Shown: piece after piece, positions 46,721 to 59,100 of the stretch
How positions within the stretch are numbered: the first letter of the stretch is position 1
Layout of the letters: each line of letters starts with the position of its first letter
NCBI GenBank assembly: GCA_013433145.1
Contig: CM024177.1
Span: 702,501 to 766,500, forward strand
Length of the DNA stretch: 64,000 nt
Source: Ascaris suum
Lineage: Eukaryota; Nematoda; Chromadorea; Rhabditida; Ascarididae
Direction of reading: 5' to 3'
The notes under the pieces: model-generated
The model's input: only the letters and a program-made list of their open reading frames with translations
Database searches by the model: none
What the model was told of the DNA's origin: nothing
Program-made: the position numbers and the translations under genes

Positions 46721-49700
46721 TTATAAGTTCTTGTAGGCAAAATGGTACACTTGCTTCACCCTCCTTTTACAACCAAATTGAGCAACTAGTGAAGCAATGC
46801 AAACGAAAGCAATCAAAACTAAATACGCGAGTAAATCGGGTGACCAGCCGAGCTCGGGAGGCCTCGAGAGAGGCAGCTGCACCGGAAATGAATCTTTCAC
46901 CCATCGTGCATATCGATATTGACGGAACTGATCTTCTGAGAGGATATTCTGCAGCGTGACCGGCTGATCTGCTAGGAAGAATTCTGGCCATGGACCCGGA
47001 TCAAGTAAGAAACGAAGGAATACCACAAGTGCGCCAGATGCCACTGTAGCCGAGTGGGTCGAGCAATAATCTAAACAATTTTAACACGTTGGCTATTGAT
47101 CAGTTTCATCTGAGCTCGAGCTTTAATCTGATAAATATAAATGATGCAGCGACTAAAACAAAGCGAAAGTCACGAGTTCCCCAACCCCTCCTCCTATATC
47201 CTGAATTTTTGTCGGTTGAGGACTTCTGATCCTATATGTGAGGATAGCACTTTATGTAAGAAAATCCTGAAATCCCGCTTATTTAAAACCAAATATGCCA
47301 CCACTTGCTTGATTAGTTAATCTTGTCGGCTTCCGTTGAGCAAAACACTCGTGAAAGCAGGTCATATTTGCGAATATTCTCGATGAGCTTCAGGTAGTAA
47401 ATCTATTGTGATTTCTGCATTTCTACACCTTTAGCGCTGCCTCTATGAAGATCTGCTGATCCGAAGTAAACCTATGACACAGACTACTAATCATCCTGCA
47501 GATGCATTCTGCCTCGAAAAAAAAACAAACTTGACTCTTAAAGAAGCACTTTGCCATGCAGTAATATTTAACACAAATGGAGGTATTATAAATAAGGACA
47601 ATCGCTGCCAATAATGCCTCTAATAATGCACATATGCGCAATATTCACTCTCCACACAATTATTTAGCTATTAGTACATCTGTGATACTCACAAATGCGC
47701 ATTCCATAGCACCATTCATAATAAGCAGTAAGATTGTGAACTTAAATTTGTTACTTAATTTTTAAACAGCAGCCATACAACTAACAACTTTTAATTAGTA
47801 AATATAAATGAACTTTGTAGACAAATTTCCAGAACAAACCTTGACGAGTTCCATAATCTCTCTAAAGTTACGAAATTAGTGCAAAAAATGTCGACTGTAA
47901 TTTTTCTAACGCTCTCTCGCCAGACAGTTTCGAGATGATCTTTCACGTTATAACATCGTAATTAATAGCACAATTATCAACTTTTTCTTTTCAAAACAAA
48001 CAGATGCTTATTGATCCAGTGGAGATATAGGAATTACACAAATTATCGACGAATAAATCAAAATGTATTTTAAAATTAAATTTTTTTTCATTGCTTTTTT
48101 CGCCTAATTTGCATAAAATATGAGTGCCAAGAGAATATAGAAATATAACATCTCTCGGCCAATAAGTATGCAAAAAAAAAAAACTAAACCTGACTAACCA
48201 TTATGAATGAGATCATTGAAAAGTTTCCTCGAAGTGAAGTTATCGGCTAAGAACGCTGCTTTGGGTGATGATAATGCTACATTGATTGGAGAGTCGTCGA
48301 GATCCCCTTTTCTGAAGCATCCAAGACGTGGATGTTGCCAACTAAGTACGGCCACTAATACGTGCAACGAGCAAATTTCCACAAAACCGAATTGACCACA
48401 TGCAAACACTGAAAATGAGCACAACATTAATGAGGTCACCAACAGAAAACCTCATAAAGCTATAAAATGTGCGAAAAAAAAAAAAAATAATGCAGTATTC
48501 TCAAGAGCAAGAACAACTTTTATAGGTAAGGATGTGGGTTGGGTATTTTGGATGGCAATGAGGTCGAAATTCCCCTCTTTATTTTGGATGCAAAAATAAT
48601 GGCTGAAATGTTTTCAAGAAAAATTTTTTTTATCTTTTCGAGAAAAGTTCGAGAAAAAATGAGAAAAAAAAAACTTAGAACTGAAGCTATTTATGCTTTT
48701 TTGAATAAACAATGAGTAAACAACCTATATATTCACGCATAAAAATCATATAAAATTAATTGCTTTAGAGTTCGTTGCCTTCATAACCGGTTGCATCGGT
48801 TGGTTCTTCCTTCACCTTTGCTTCTTTCCCTTCCGCTCTTATTTATTAATTATTCATCAATCGAGAATATACTGTCGGCCACTATGTAAGAAATCTCAAG
48901 GATAAATATGAAATAAGTTTATGTTGTTGAAAATGATAGCAATATGGGAATGCCCAGCACTTATACTAGAGACGAAACATTCAATAATATCACTCAAATT
49001 CCCTCAATAAATCCATCATCAACTAGTCGGAAACTCTTTTATGAAATCAAATGAGCCCACATAAGCAACAATAATCTGCATAAAAGCATCGAACAATTCG
49101 CGATGTAATTGCTTTATATGCGCAAGCCGTAGTGCAAACGCATATAAAAGTGCAGAATTGCATTTACACCGTTGCAAAAAAAAGCAAAGTGGATGGGAAT
49201 TTCGCAAATACTATGGTAGTTACGGCTAGCGTGCCCACAAGAAATTTCACTCGAAAATGTCGAAATTTCTGGGCAACACTTACTTCACTTGGGAAAGCCC
49301 GAATAACTCTTAGAGCCGTCAGTTCTCGTTCAGAGGCTGTACTTTCTGGGATCCCAAACGTCAAAATTACTTGCAAACTGTATCTTCCCCTACCCTCAGA
49401 ACTAATTTTTTCGGGGACCATCTGAAATTCAACAGTACCCTATTTTTAAGGAAAATCGTGAGTCAAATCCAGTGACCTAAAATGACAAAACAAGCTACAA
49501 TTGAGGCGGCATGAATCCAGGCCAAATATAGACATCAAAAGCTTTACTAGAATCATGCGTGGCAGATGCGGCAATGTAAATTAATAAATCCGCTAGCGAT
49601 CGATTTCAAATGGAAAAAAGCGAGTATTTACCCACCTTGTTCCATAAGGAGATCTTTTTGATAGGTGTTCATCCTGGAGAGAATATGTGCATTCTTTTGA

Positions 49701-52354
49701 AAAGCAAGCATCTCATCAATAACGTTTGTGCAATACTCCTTCAAAAAATTATCCATTGTCGTATTGCTTGTCGAGTGTAGATATTCCGAAACAACGTTCG
49801 CACAAGGAGCCTAAAATATTCGCCATCATTCCCAAATCGATATGCCATGCACACAATAGGTGATGATCACAACGAAACTGGATTTTTTTTTTTTTTTTGA
49901 AGAAAATAGAAAGGAGAAAGTGGGTAGGAGCATGAAGAGAAAGTAAAGAGACAAAACGGGAGAGGAGAATCGATTCCTTCAAAAATAGGGGAAGAAAAGA
50001 ACAGACTAGAAATCTCATCAATATCGAGATAGGTAGAGAGAATGTTTACTAATACAAGGCGTGAATATCCCTCAAAATGAAATTTTCGCGTAAAACATTT
50101 TTCATTTCAAAATAGTGTAAAAACCGTGAATGGAAATCACACAAAGCGAGAAAAATAAATGATTGGAGAAAATAGACTTCCGTCATAAAAGGTTCCGATA
50201 TTTTAACTTTCGATATGACCCGAAGAAAAAAGACTCGCTTTTTCGAATCAATAACGCCATTGCTTTATATTAATGATTAGTAAGGTTGACGGACCATATC
50301 AACAGCAAACGAACCCATTGTTGAAGCAAACTAGAGACGGGAAAGGTGCATCTAGTGAAAAGACTTGGTTGAAAAAAGTAGAAAAGTGAAGAAAATGCTA
50401 AGATTGCCACTCGAATTGCAATATCTCTAGAACTGCTTTCAAACATCTAATACGGGAACTTCCTTAGTTCGAACGCTGAATGAATGTCAAGGTTTTCTCA
50501 GAATCCAGCAAATATATCCAAAAATGCCAACAAGCAACGATAGAATTCTATTTTTAAAAAAAGTTCTAAAAGAGACTTACAATTTGTGTGACGGCGGCGA
50601 AGAGCACTTGATGAGTCAATCGGTATCCAGATAGACCACGAGTTGCCAACATTCGTTTCAGACATGATTCACTAATTGCACAAGTCGAATCACATTATTC
50701 ACATCATAATCCTTCGATAACACTTCGGCAAAACACCTGGAAAATATCTGCATTCAGAACTAAACAATCCAATGAAAGGGGAGGCTAACTGAGTGAATGC
50801 TAGTGATATAACTCATCACTAGCATTCACTCAGTATTTCAAGCTCACAACCTAGGATAATAAGAGTGCCCCTAAGTGCAAATAGCCAGTCAGAAATGAGT
50901 GCACTGTTTCAACCACCTTATCCAACTGTACAAAAATCGAGACATTCGCTAATACGCTTTCAAATAAGCCTTTCAATTGTGACGGTAATGTCCGCTATCA
51001 CTTCATTCACATCGTCTCCTAATCCTCCTTTTCCTCTTATGCTCAACATCTTTCCTCATTTAATTCTCAAGCATAAAATCATTCACAAATTTTGCAACTG
51101 AAGCTATTAGCTTCTTAGCTGCAATTCACAACTATAACTTCAACTCGAAAATAATACCGATCACTTTCTTTCTCACTGAACCACATCATTTCAGTTCCGT
51201 CGAATCTCTTTCCCAATATTTCTTTCTCCAACCATCGCAAACGTTCGTCGATGCGTTGTGCTTTATGCGTTATATCATACGGATGCGTTAGAAGATATCG
51301 AAACTGAAAATAATGTTTCCAACGATTAAAAAAACAGAGCAAAGCTTTCTCCCTCCTATTCCACTATGTCTCTGAGAAAATATGTCACGAAGAGCGAAAT
51401 CGGCTGATCGTTCGTAAGTTTTTTTATTGCGACCGCAGGCGGTTGTGTCATACCTTGTGTCTACCGGCAGTCTTCGACGTTTAGATGAAAGTACAAGACT
51501 CTTCATGTTGCAAACAAATTTTCGGAAGTTCGTCGCTCATTCTATTGCTTCATATCGACGCCTAAAACGATCACATCGAGCAGAACCGTGGGTGAACATA
51601 AGGAGACGATCGAGCCACCGGTCCGGTCGATATGGTGCTTGCAATGCAATAATAACTCTTCGACATGATCCGTGAACTTCATAAAGAGAGGGTGACAATA
51701 ATCGCTGTTAGCCAATCTCCAACCCCCGGAGGCGCTCGTTGAACAGCAGAAAAACGCAACAGCGATCGATCGGTCGTGCCTTCGGCAAAGTCGAAAGTTT
51801 TCGCTCACGCCAGTCGAAATCGCGCCGCTATCAATAGCACTACACTCTAGGAAATCTTTGAGAAACGAGATGTTGATATTATTCTTTATGAAACATTCCC
51901 TATGAGCCTATGGGATGAGAATAAAAGCAACCCTATAAACGTAACTTTCGTTAATTAACTTCCATACATAATGCAAAACAGTTGGGGGATTTTTGGCGCT
52001 TGAAAAATGGTTTCATTCGTCGATCCCATCGAAGACATCTTCCAGATAAACGTTATGAAAAAAAGAAAGTGTGGATGAAGGACTGACTATGTGATCAACA
52101 AGAGTGTATTGCTGACTGGACCATGCTTTCAGAGCAAAGACGACGCAGCAAAAAGCTGTGGAGTAATTTGCGAGAAGAGATCTCATAAATCTCTTGCACA
52201 TGCCATTCGACTCGAAACCTTACGAGGCACATCGCAACGTAAGCGCGCTTTGCCTCACAAGCAAACTTTCCTCACAAATATCGTTACGCGTTTCCCTCAT
52301 CGAGGTAGATCCTTCCGACAATTATTAAATGACAACTTCAACGTGCATGCAGAG

Positions 52355-52434
<80 letters not shown>

Positions 52435-54022
52435 TTCAGTCACACACACTGTACAGTCTTCTCCCAGATTTCTGGAATTACGGGTTTTATTAATAGAAAC
52501 AGAGCTCGGTATTACTGTTATTTCGTAAAAACAGCTGTCCTCTTCAACGTCCGATTTGCACATATCAGTAAACGGACGCTATCTGACATTTCGTTTCAAC
52601 TTGAAATTCCCTGATTTCCATACCTGCTGGTGAGTTAATTTGTGAGACGTTCTAGCGTTTCGATTGGATCAAACCTCTAAATGAACTTAGTTTACCTGTT
52701 TGTAGTAGAAAGGATCGCGATTGGCGACAAATGGAATCGCCTTATTAGCAATTTCATTGGCGTGTCGACTAAGATTTCGAATTTCATCGATAACTTCTGA
52801 ATCCAAGTTCTGCTCCTTGAAATCCATATAGAGATGATTTAACTGACCTTAAAAGAAGAGAGGATTTTGAAAATGGCATCGAGTTGCATCAAATGTCTCA
52901 AAAGTTTATGCACCGATCAAATGTTTAACACAAGGACCAATAACTGATCATATATGGCAAACGTCCTCCCAAGCATTTACAACTTAACAAATCGCTGCAT
53001 CAGCTTTCGAGAGAATGCTTCTGCAAGGACAAATATCGCACATCTTTAATATGTCGTAATGATCTAGCAACAGGAAATACAAGAAAACTGGGATATCACC
53101 ACTAACTAATAGTTATGGAGATAGATTGATTCTGACCACTACGCCATTACTACCTGCGCAAAAGCAATTATCAAAATATGTCATCGCAGGTTGCAAGGGC
53201 TAAAGATGAAATCAATTCTATGAACTTCGTTCGAAGTAATCCTTCCAAATAAATGTTTTTTTTTTTATAATAACGAGAAGCAACACGTCAAACGCATCGT
53301 TGACGGCGAGTCGACGGTGGGGGAAACAAGGTTAAAGAAGACTGCCGAAGGATGGATGGAGCAGTTGATCTGAGGAGAGTGGTACAACCGATCGCAAAGT
53401 TGAGGATATTTCCTCCGATATATTTGACACATATCGGAACGGTATTTCACAAATTTTTAAATTCAGCACTGAAAACAATGAAGGAAAAAAAAAAGAAGAA
53501 AGAAACGGAGCTGAAATACCGAACGAAAAACATTTCAAGATTTCATTTATACAGTCTTCACATACTTACTTCTACTGTAAAATGGTTCAATATGCTATTA
53601 TTTTTCCTCCACTTTGACCCTCCTCCTTCTTTTTTCAATACGATTAAAGATGAAACATTTTAATTTCCATCGATAATAATAAAAACTTAATTAACACTTA
53701 AGTACATTTTGCAAAGTAGTATTGCCTCTTTCATTAAAAACATCGCAAATAATCCTTGCTAGTTTTCTTCGAAAACTTCTATTAAATACAGCCTATTCAA
53801 TACTCTCACTTTTCGTTCTTAATTAAAAGATTTATCAATAAATAAATAAATAAATAAAATGAAACCTTGTATAATGCGCAACCCAAAAACCCCATCGACG
53901 TCAAGTTCGGTATGATGGTGTTTGTAATATTTCTCCAAACCACTTAATGCATTCAATACAAGCGCTATTAGACGAGCGCTATTCCAACTTAAATATCGTA
54001 CTGTTGCAGGTGCCATATCCAT
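46721..54022 (-). CDS. UPF0764/C16orf89-like (DUF4735) protein, 7 exons, ~448 aa
   Basis: Function unknown; vertebrate relatives are described as secreted. Exons: 54022-53866, 52847-52696, 51303-51158, 50736-50581, 49810-49636, 48408-48199, 47070-46721, all with GT..AG and matching phase except inside exon 4. The assignment rests on remembered family features: N-terminal ELDVDGVFGLRIIQGQL, a middle FSEKESDRCFAEVL, YRLTHQVLF, a MEQVFACGQFGF block followed by VAVLSWQHPRLGCF, and C-terminal YCSTHSATVASGALVVFLR. Beyond the domain, the last exon adds a hydrophobic helix (about residues 412-431, LLAYLVLIAFVCIASLVAQF) and a basic tail ending at TAA, suggesting a type I membrane form. The ATG at 54022 follows an in-frame stop but gives no good signal peptide, so an upstream exon with the signal is likely missing from my model. 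Exon 4 has a frameshift. Confidence 0.78.
50581..50736 (-). pseudogene. Exon 4 of the UPF0764-like gene, with net -1 frameshift
   Basis: The first half reads CFAEVLSKDYDVNN in the frame required by exon 3 (GAT CG joined to G TGT). The second half reads CDSSTCAISESCLKRM ... YRLTHQVLFAAVTQI in the frame required by exon 5. The switch is needed between 50697 and 50692 and corresponds to one missing base (or two extra). Continuing in the first frame meets TGA about 8 codons later. A 31-bp micro-intron ending at TTAG does not restore the phase. This is an assembly error or a real lesion; the rest of the gene looks intact. Confidence 0.7.
50788..50834. repeat. Perfect 20-bp inverted repeat, 7-base loop
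   Basis: ACTGAGTGAATGCTAGTGAT, loop ATAACTC, then the exact reverse complement. It lies in the 421-bp intron between exons 3 and 4 of the UPF0764-like gene, about 50 bases upstream of the exon 4 acceptor on the transcribed strand. Confidence 0.9.
51420..51850. other. GC-richer intronic island with open frames on both strands
   Basis: Inside intron 2 of the UPF0764-like gene (exons 2 and 3 join directly in phase across it). Base composition is clearly richer in G and C than flanking introns, and frames are open on both strands (minus 51808-51542, plus 51427-51675), with fragments such as RPDRWLDRLLMFTHG. It may be a decayed mobile element or a nested exon; no family is recognised. Confidence 0.35.
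52359..52433. repeat. (AT)n microsatellite, ~75 bp
   Basis: Pure AT dinucleotides in intron 2 of the UPF0764-like gene, extending a chance frame into Ile-Tyr repeats. Confidence 0.95.
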
Positions 54023-56154
54023 CGGCTCACTTTATATTCCTCTCTCATATATTGCCATTTCCATAAAACTTCATCCTCTGAGAAAATATTTCTTCATTAT
54101 TTTAATTTCAGTATTCTTTTCAATGACCTAGAACTTTTCACCGTGTATTAAAAATTCACTCCTTCTGAGCTAGTTCGATAATGAGGAGATGCATAGTGGC
54201 AGTGACACGGTTTTATAACTTATAGGCCATCTCAGCGATGAGCATAAATTATTCTTATAAGAAAAAAAAAGAGACAATTTGTTAATCAAATAGAAATAAA
54301 AAGTGACGACACACCTATTTGGTGATTTAGAGGACTTTCCAACGTTTTTACTTGTAAACCTCGTTCGCAATTTCATTGTCTGATCTCCAAAGAGTGAAGC
54401 TCAATTAATCTAATTGAAAATAGACGAGAACACCTAGCAAAATTTTGAAAACTGTGGAACTTTCATAAGTAGATCTGTTGCTTAAATCTAAGAAATATCT
54501 CATTGATTCTTTTTTTTTTTTGGGGGGGGGGGGGGGAACAATTCTGCAAACAAAAAGAACTTTTGTTTCAATGCAAAAGTCTTCTGATAAAGGCCAATGC
54601 CTCACGCCCATTGTGAATATGCAAAGGAGATTGTTGCCTTTAAAGCAAAACAAGGACATATTATACTTTTGCCGGAAAACGATGGTAAACTTTGCAAAAT
54701 TCGCAGAAAACTTCTTCCCTTTCAGGTTTACGAAGGAAAGTTTATACCCGAATACATGTTTTACCTGTCCCAACATAGAGAGGTTAGAACCAATCTCCTA
54801 TAGTGTTCCGACGATTCCGGAAGAGTCAAGGTACCGTCTTTTAAATTAATCCATGTATTCATTTCAGCTCTTAGACTGATCTTAAGTAAGGCCGAATGGG
54901 CTTACGGGTGGCCGTTGGAATGCGCGAGGCGATCGAGAGCAGCCTGGAGTTCGACTGCGCGATCGTGCCTGCGACTGAAGTTATCCTAATGTCCTTCCTT
55001 GTATTTGTGTGAGAACCGTTTGCTCCTTATACTTGTGTTGTATTGTTATATTTACTCGACCGCAGGGTGCAGATCCTCAACAAGACCTGGACGGCTAGAA
55101 GACTGCCAAGGGAAGCTGATCTTACTTATGAACCGGTACTGAATACTGGTCGCTGTCTTAACATTAATTTCTTGTTGCACGCACTGGTGGTCGGGTTCCT
55201 GTGCTGTGCAAGATTTGCTAAGACTTTTCTATGACACCCAAAGTTACCCCGTAATCTTCCGATCCGGAATCATGCAAAAAAGTCATCACATATTTTATTT
55301 TCAACCTGCAGTATCAGGGTTTTGATTTGTGTATTTATATCGAAAACTAACTGTGAGTTAAAGTTTCTTGCTCCGACTTCGGGGAAAAAAAAATTCAACT
55401 CCTCGATTTTAACTTCATCAATGATAAGCAAAAAAATTTTGCTTCCGAAAGTCGTCGGTCCCAGCTAATAACTGATTAGATGAAAAAATTATACAAATAT
55501 AATCACCTCTCAAATGGTTAATTATACCATTTTTGAATTCAATTATAGAAAATGCGATGTTTGCAAATATTTATTGCGGCAACAATATGGAATTACGTAT
55601 AAAATTGACGGCAAAAATAATAAAATGAAGCGAATAAAGCACAGTCGATTTTGATCAAAAAAGAAATTTTTTTTTTAATCCTTAAATTTTACACAAAATT
55701 CTTTTAAAAAACGTCCCAATTATTTCCGAATTTAATCAGTTTTTTCTATTTTAGTTGTCATAAAGCATGTCAGAAATTACTTTCAAAAATTAATATTCAT
55801 ATAACTAAAAAAAATGCAGTCTAAAAGCATACTTTTATTCCGCATCTTCAAAGTCCAACTTAACAGAGAGGTTCATATCAAATATGTCAACAGCATTAAT
55901 GAGTCACTAAGTCCACGGTAGCTTTATGTTAGAAGCAGCCGATTCCAAAGACCCTCACTCAAAATCGTCTGGAACTGTAGAGCGATAGAAAACCTCCGAT
56001 ATTTTCTTTCCCATCAATCGCTGCTTCTAGTATTCCCCCCCCCCCTCCCCCACTTGTTCTCCTTCCCCACTTAGACACATCGCGAAATGGTTGAATGCTA
56101 CCGTGAACCAAAAATTTCCTGATATTGTCAACATAAATTAACACAATTTCGCCA
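54023..56154. other. Intergenic between UPF0764-like and SmF genes
   Basis: About 2.1 kb. A G-run near 54520 is followed by an open plus-strand stretch (54597-54803) and a GC-richer stretch at 54890-55220 with phrases such as MGLRVAVGMREAIESSLEFD and VQILNKTWTARRLPREADLT, the latter between a CCGCAG acceptor-like site and a GTACTG donor-like site. These may be unassigned exons or old transposon coding. Any signal-peptide exon of the UPF0764-like gene should lie here, but I could not find it. Confidence 0.4.
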
Positions 56155-59100
56155 TCAGTGTTGCGCTTCTGAACTCTCTTCAGCACCACCGACCCAGAGA
56201 ACATTGTTGCATCTGCAAAAGACTAATTTCACCTGCGAACGCTCGAAAACATTAGACGCATTCTCCTCTTCAAATACTACTATTCAGAGAATATATCATA
56301 TGTGCAAATATACGTAATGACACTCAATAGAAATCCTAGAGCTACATCCTAAAGAGAAGGCAGAGGAATAACAACTTTATCGCTCAAGTTTTAATCATAG
56401 TATCTTAGAAATGAACTCTGACAACCTAATATGACTAGCACATTTCAAAAACAATCAACCACTGAGCTTCACTAAAACTGAGAGCTGAAAAATCTCCCGA
56501 ATTTTAGAAAGGGGGGCTGGATTGTGTCCAATGCTTAGATCTCCTTCTACGCATCACAATTAAAACAACAGAAGTTGCAGTTTTTATCGAGATGAAACAT
56601 GGCAATAGAGGCGTATTCAAACACGAACTTAACAAGCCCATGACGAAAATCCTTGAATTTCCTGGATTCCCGAATCTACGTGCTTTCGGAAGGCTTCCAT
56701 AGGCAAGAACTGATACTTCAGAAAACTGGATAACATTGGGAATCGAGTGATACATTAAACATCAAAACTGCATAAACAACGAAAACGGTATATCCAAAAC
56801 CGGATTTTAGCTCTCATCTTTCTCTCTATTATATGTCAACACCACTATTCACCGGATTCACTACACCCTTAAACGTCGCAAAATACGCGTTGTTTCTCTG
56901 AAAAATAAAAAAAGTGGCTTCTGTTATTTTTACATCCACTCTGCTTGATGCACCACTTTGAAAGCCTTCAGAATAGTGAGCACGCTTTAAGTGCACAAGT
57001 CTCACATGCAAAAATTGGTCAACTGCAAAAACTGGTCGCTTTAAATTAAATTCAATTAATTCGCCTGGTTCATGTGAAAATTCCACGCATAAATGCGAGA
57101 CGAAACATGCAAATCTTATGCTTATGATCCCTGGCACAAAAAAACTTGGCACAAGTGAGTGCGACTTCGTCATTACTTACCACATCATCAGCTGACTGAT
57201 CCAGAAAATGTGCCTCAATGGTTTAAAATTTTGCATCAACGATTCTTGCTAAAGAAGGCCACTAACCTGATAAGGACCTCGCCAAGGTTGCCTGTGCTAG
57301 CACCATCAATGAACTCTTCAGTGTTTGCCATTTGGAGATTCATATAGCCATCAACCGAAACCAAATAACCTGCAATAAGCACTTGTTTTCTATGACCAAC
57401 GTATACCGAGTGATTAAATCAACCTAAAAGAGAATGTCCTTGTTATATTCTCTTTAATGTCCTTGTTACATTCTCTTTAAATGACATGATCGGTTAAATT
57501 TGCATAACCAACGATGCATACCCGAAATCTGCATGCACATTTAACCGACGTTATCCAACATATTACTGGCAATTAATATATTCACAGAAATAGACTGACG
57601 TACGATAGTGGCTACATTTCAAATCGAACCTTGCAGATCCGATACAAAGGCGGCTGAGTGGGCGGTAAAAAACTACCATGCTCGTAGTTACGAAATACGA
57701 ATTCATTATAAAAGCAGTCGAGTGTGCAAATAATTCATGCAGAGTGAAACTCATTGTATTTATAAGGTAAAAAGACGCAAGCATATTCCTCAATATATGT
57801 GACATTTTTCTCATTCCAACATAAAAAGTGATGCAGTGAAAAGTCGAGCGGCAATATTACCTTCGGAGCGCATTTCCCTGTGAAACAACATTTTGCATCT
57901 ACAATTATAAATCAAATCACCCCCCCCCCCCTCCTTCCTCTCCCTTTGCGACAACTGCCATCAATCTGCCTCAAACGGAAGCTAAAAGGAGAGAGGGCAA
58001 GGAAAGCAAGAGTCAGCATCGCTTCAAAATATGCAGGCTGCCCGAAGAAACCTTGAAAAAAAGGTAGAAGGAAGAGAAAAAAAAAACATGGACAAAAAAT
58101 GGCATAAAACAGCAAACGGAAGGCATCTTAGCTTCCATGCTGCTATAACAAAGAAAGTGTGAAATCTTCATGCCGCAGAAAGAAAGGTGTACTACCTTCC
58201 CACACGTAATAAACAAAGTGCCATATCATTCTCGCATCTTCTGAATGAAGAAAATAAGTATCCCTTTTATATCTAGCCATGGTACATCGTCCCAGGGACA
58301 CTAGGAGAATTGTGTATGGCAGAGACTCACTTAATGTGAGTGAAAAGATTTTTCGCCTTCGAGTGAAAATAGATTTATTCGATGGGGCCTTCAGTTCAGC
58401 GCTCAAAAATTGATATCTTCGTTACAGAAAAAGGGTATCGTAAGTATACTGGTAGAACTCACTAATATCAGTTCATCGCAATAAATAATGAAGTTTCTAA
58501 TTCAATATTCCAAGCATACTTCGTTTCTACAGTAAACTTTTCACAACCGCTATTAGAAATTATAGTGTCAAAACCATGGAAAAGATAACAGCGACATATT
58601 CGACGCTGAAAATATTCTCGGAAATCAGAACCCATTAGGAGCTCTTTGCTGCATTATTATAGACATTCAGAGAGATGTTCAACTACAACTATGCCTCTGA
58701 GCAATAGTTACCCGCACAGGCGAAAACATGCAGCGTTGTTTCATAGTAAAATCTACTAAAATGAAAAGCGCATTCCAGAAGGAATAGGGTTGAACCTGGC
58801 CCTTATTCCGGATATGATCAAGGCCGGACTTTGCTCACAACTATATAGAAATAAATTAAGCCGGCCTCCGTTCCTCTTCCGATTATATCTCATCGGTCTA
58901 ACCGTTTACCATATCATCATGAGTCGTACTTGTTCCCCTCCCCCCAGGCCCGATCGCGACAACATTTAACCTAGACCATCCGGCTGTTAACAAAAAAAAG
59001 ATTTCTGAATGCATCGTTTGAATCATGGGGTAAAAGATTCTCTTGATTTACGAAATCGATCTGGGTTAAGCATCCGGCCATAGCCATCCGGGAAATGTTG

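Noticed and set aside
46627..46959. 110-codon plus-strand frame
   Set aside because: It is antisense to the last exon of the UPF0764-like gene, whose phase join, conserved block and stop codon all support the minus strand.
48199..48408. Plus-strand frame at 48207-48395 as an exon
   Set aside because: The minus-strand exon has matching phases on both sides and the family motif LSWQHPRLGCF.
49132..49425. Opposed open frames at 49132-49425 as an extra exon of the UPF0764-like gene
   Set aside because: Exon 5 joins exon 6 in phase directly (Gln then Val), and the stretch lacks a suitable acceptor-donor pair.
50671..50702. Micro-intron that could repair exon 4 of the UPF0764-like gene
   Set aside because: The only GT..AG option (31 bp ending TTAG) joins exon halves in the wrong phase and is shorter than usual nematode introns.
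54478..54849. 123-codon frames on both strands at 54405-54849
   Set aside because: They run through a G homopolymer (poly-Gly or poly-Pro) and AT-rich DNA; no motif or consistent splice sites.
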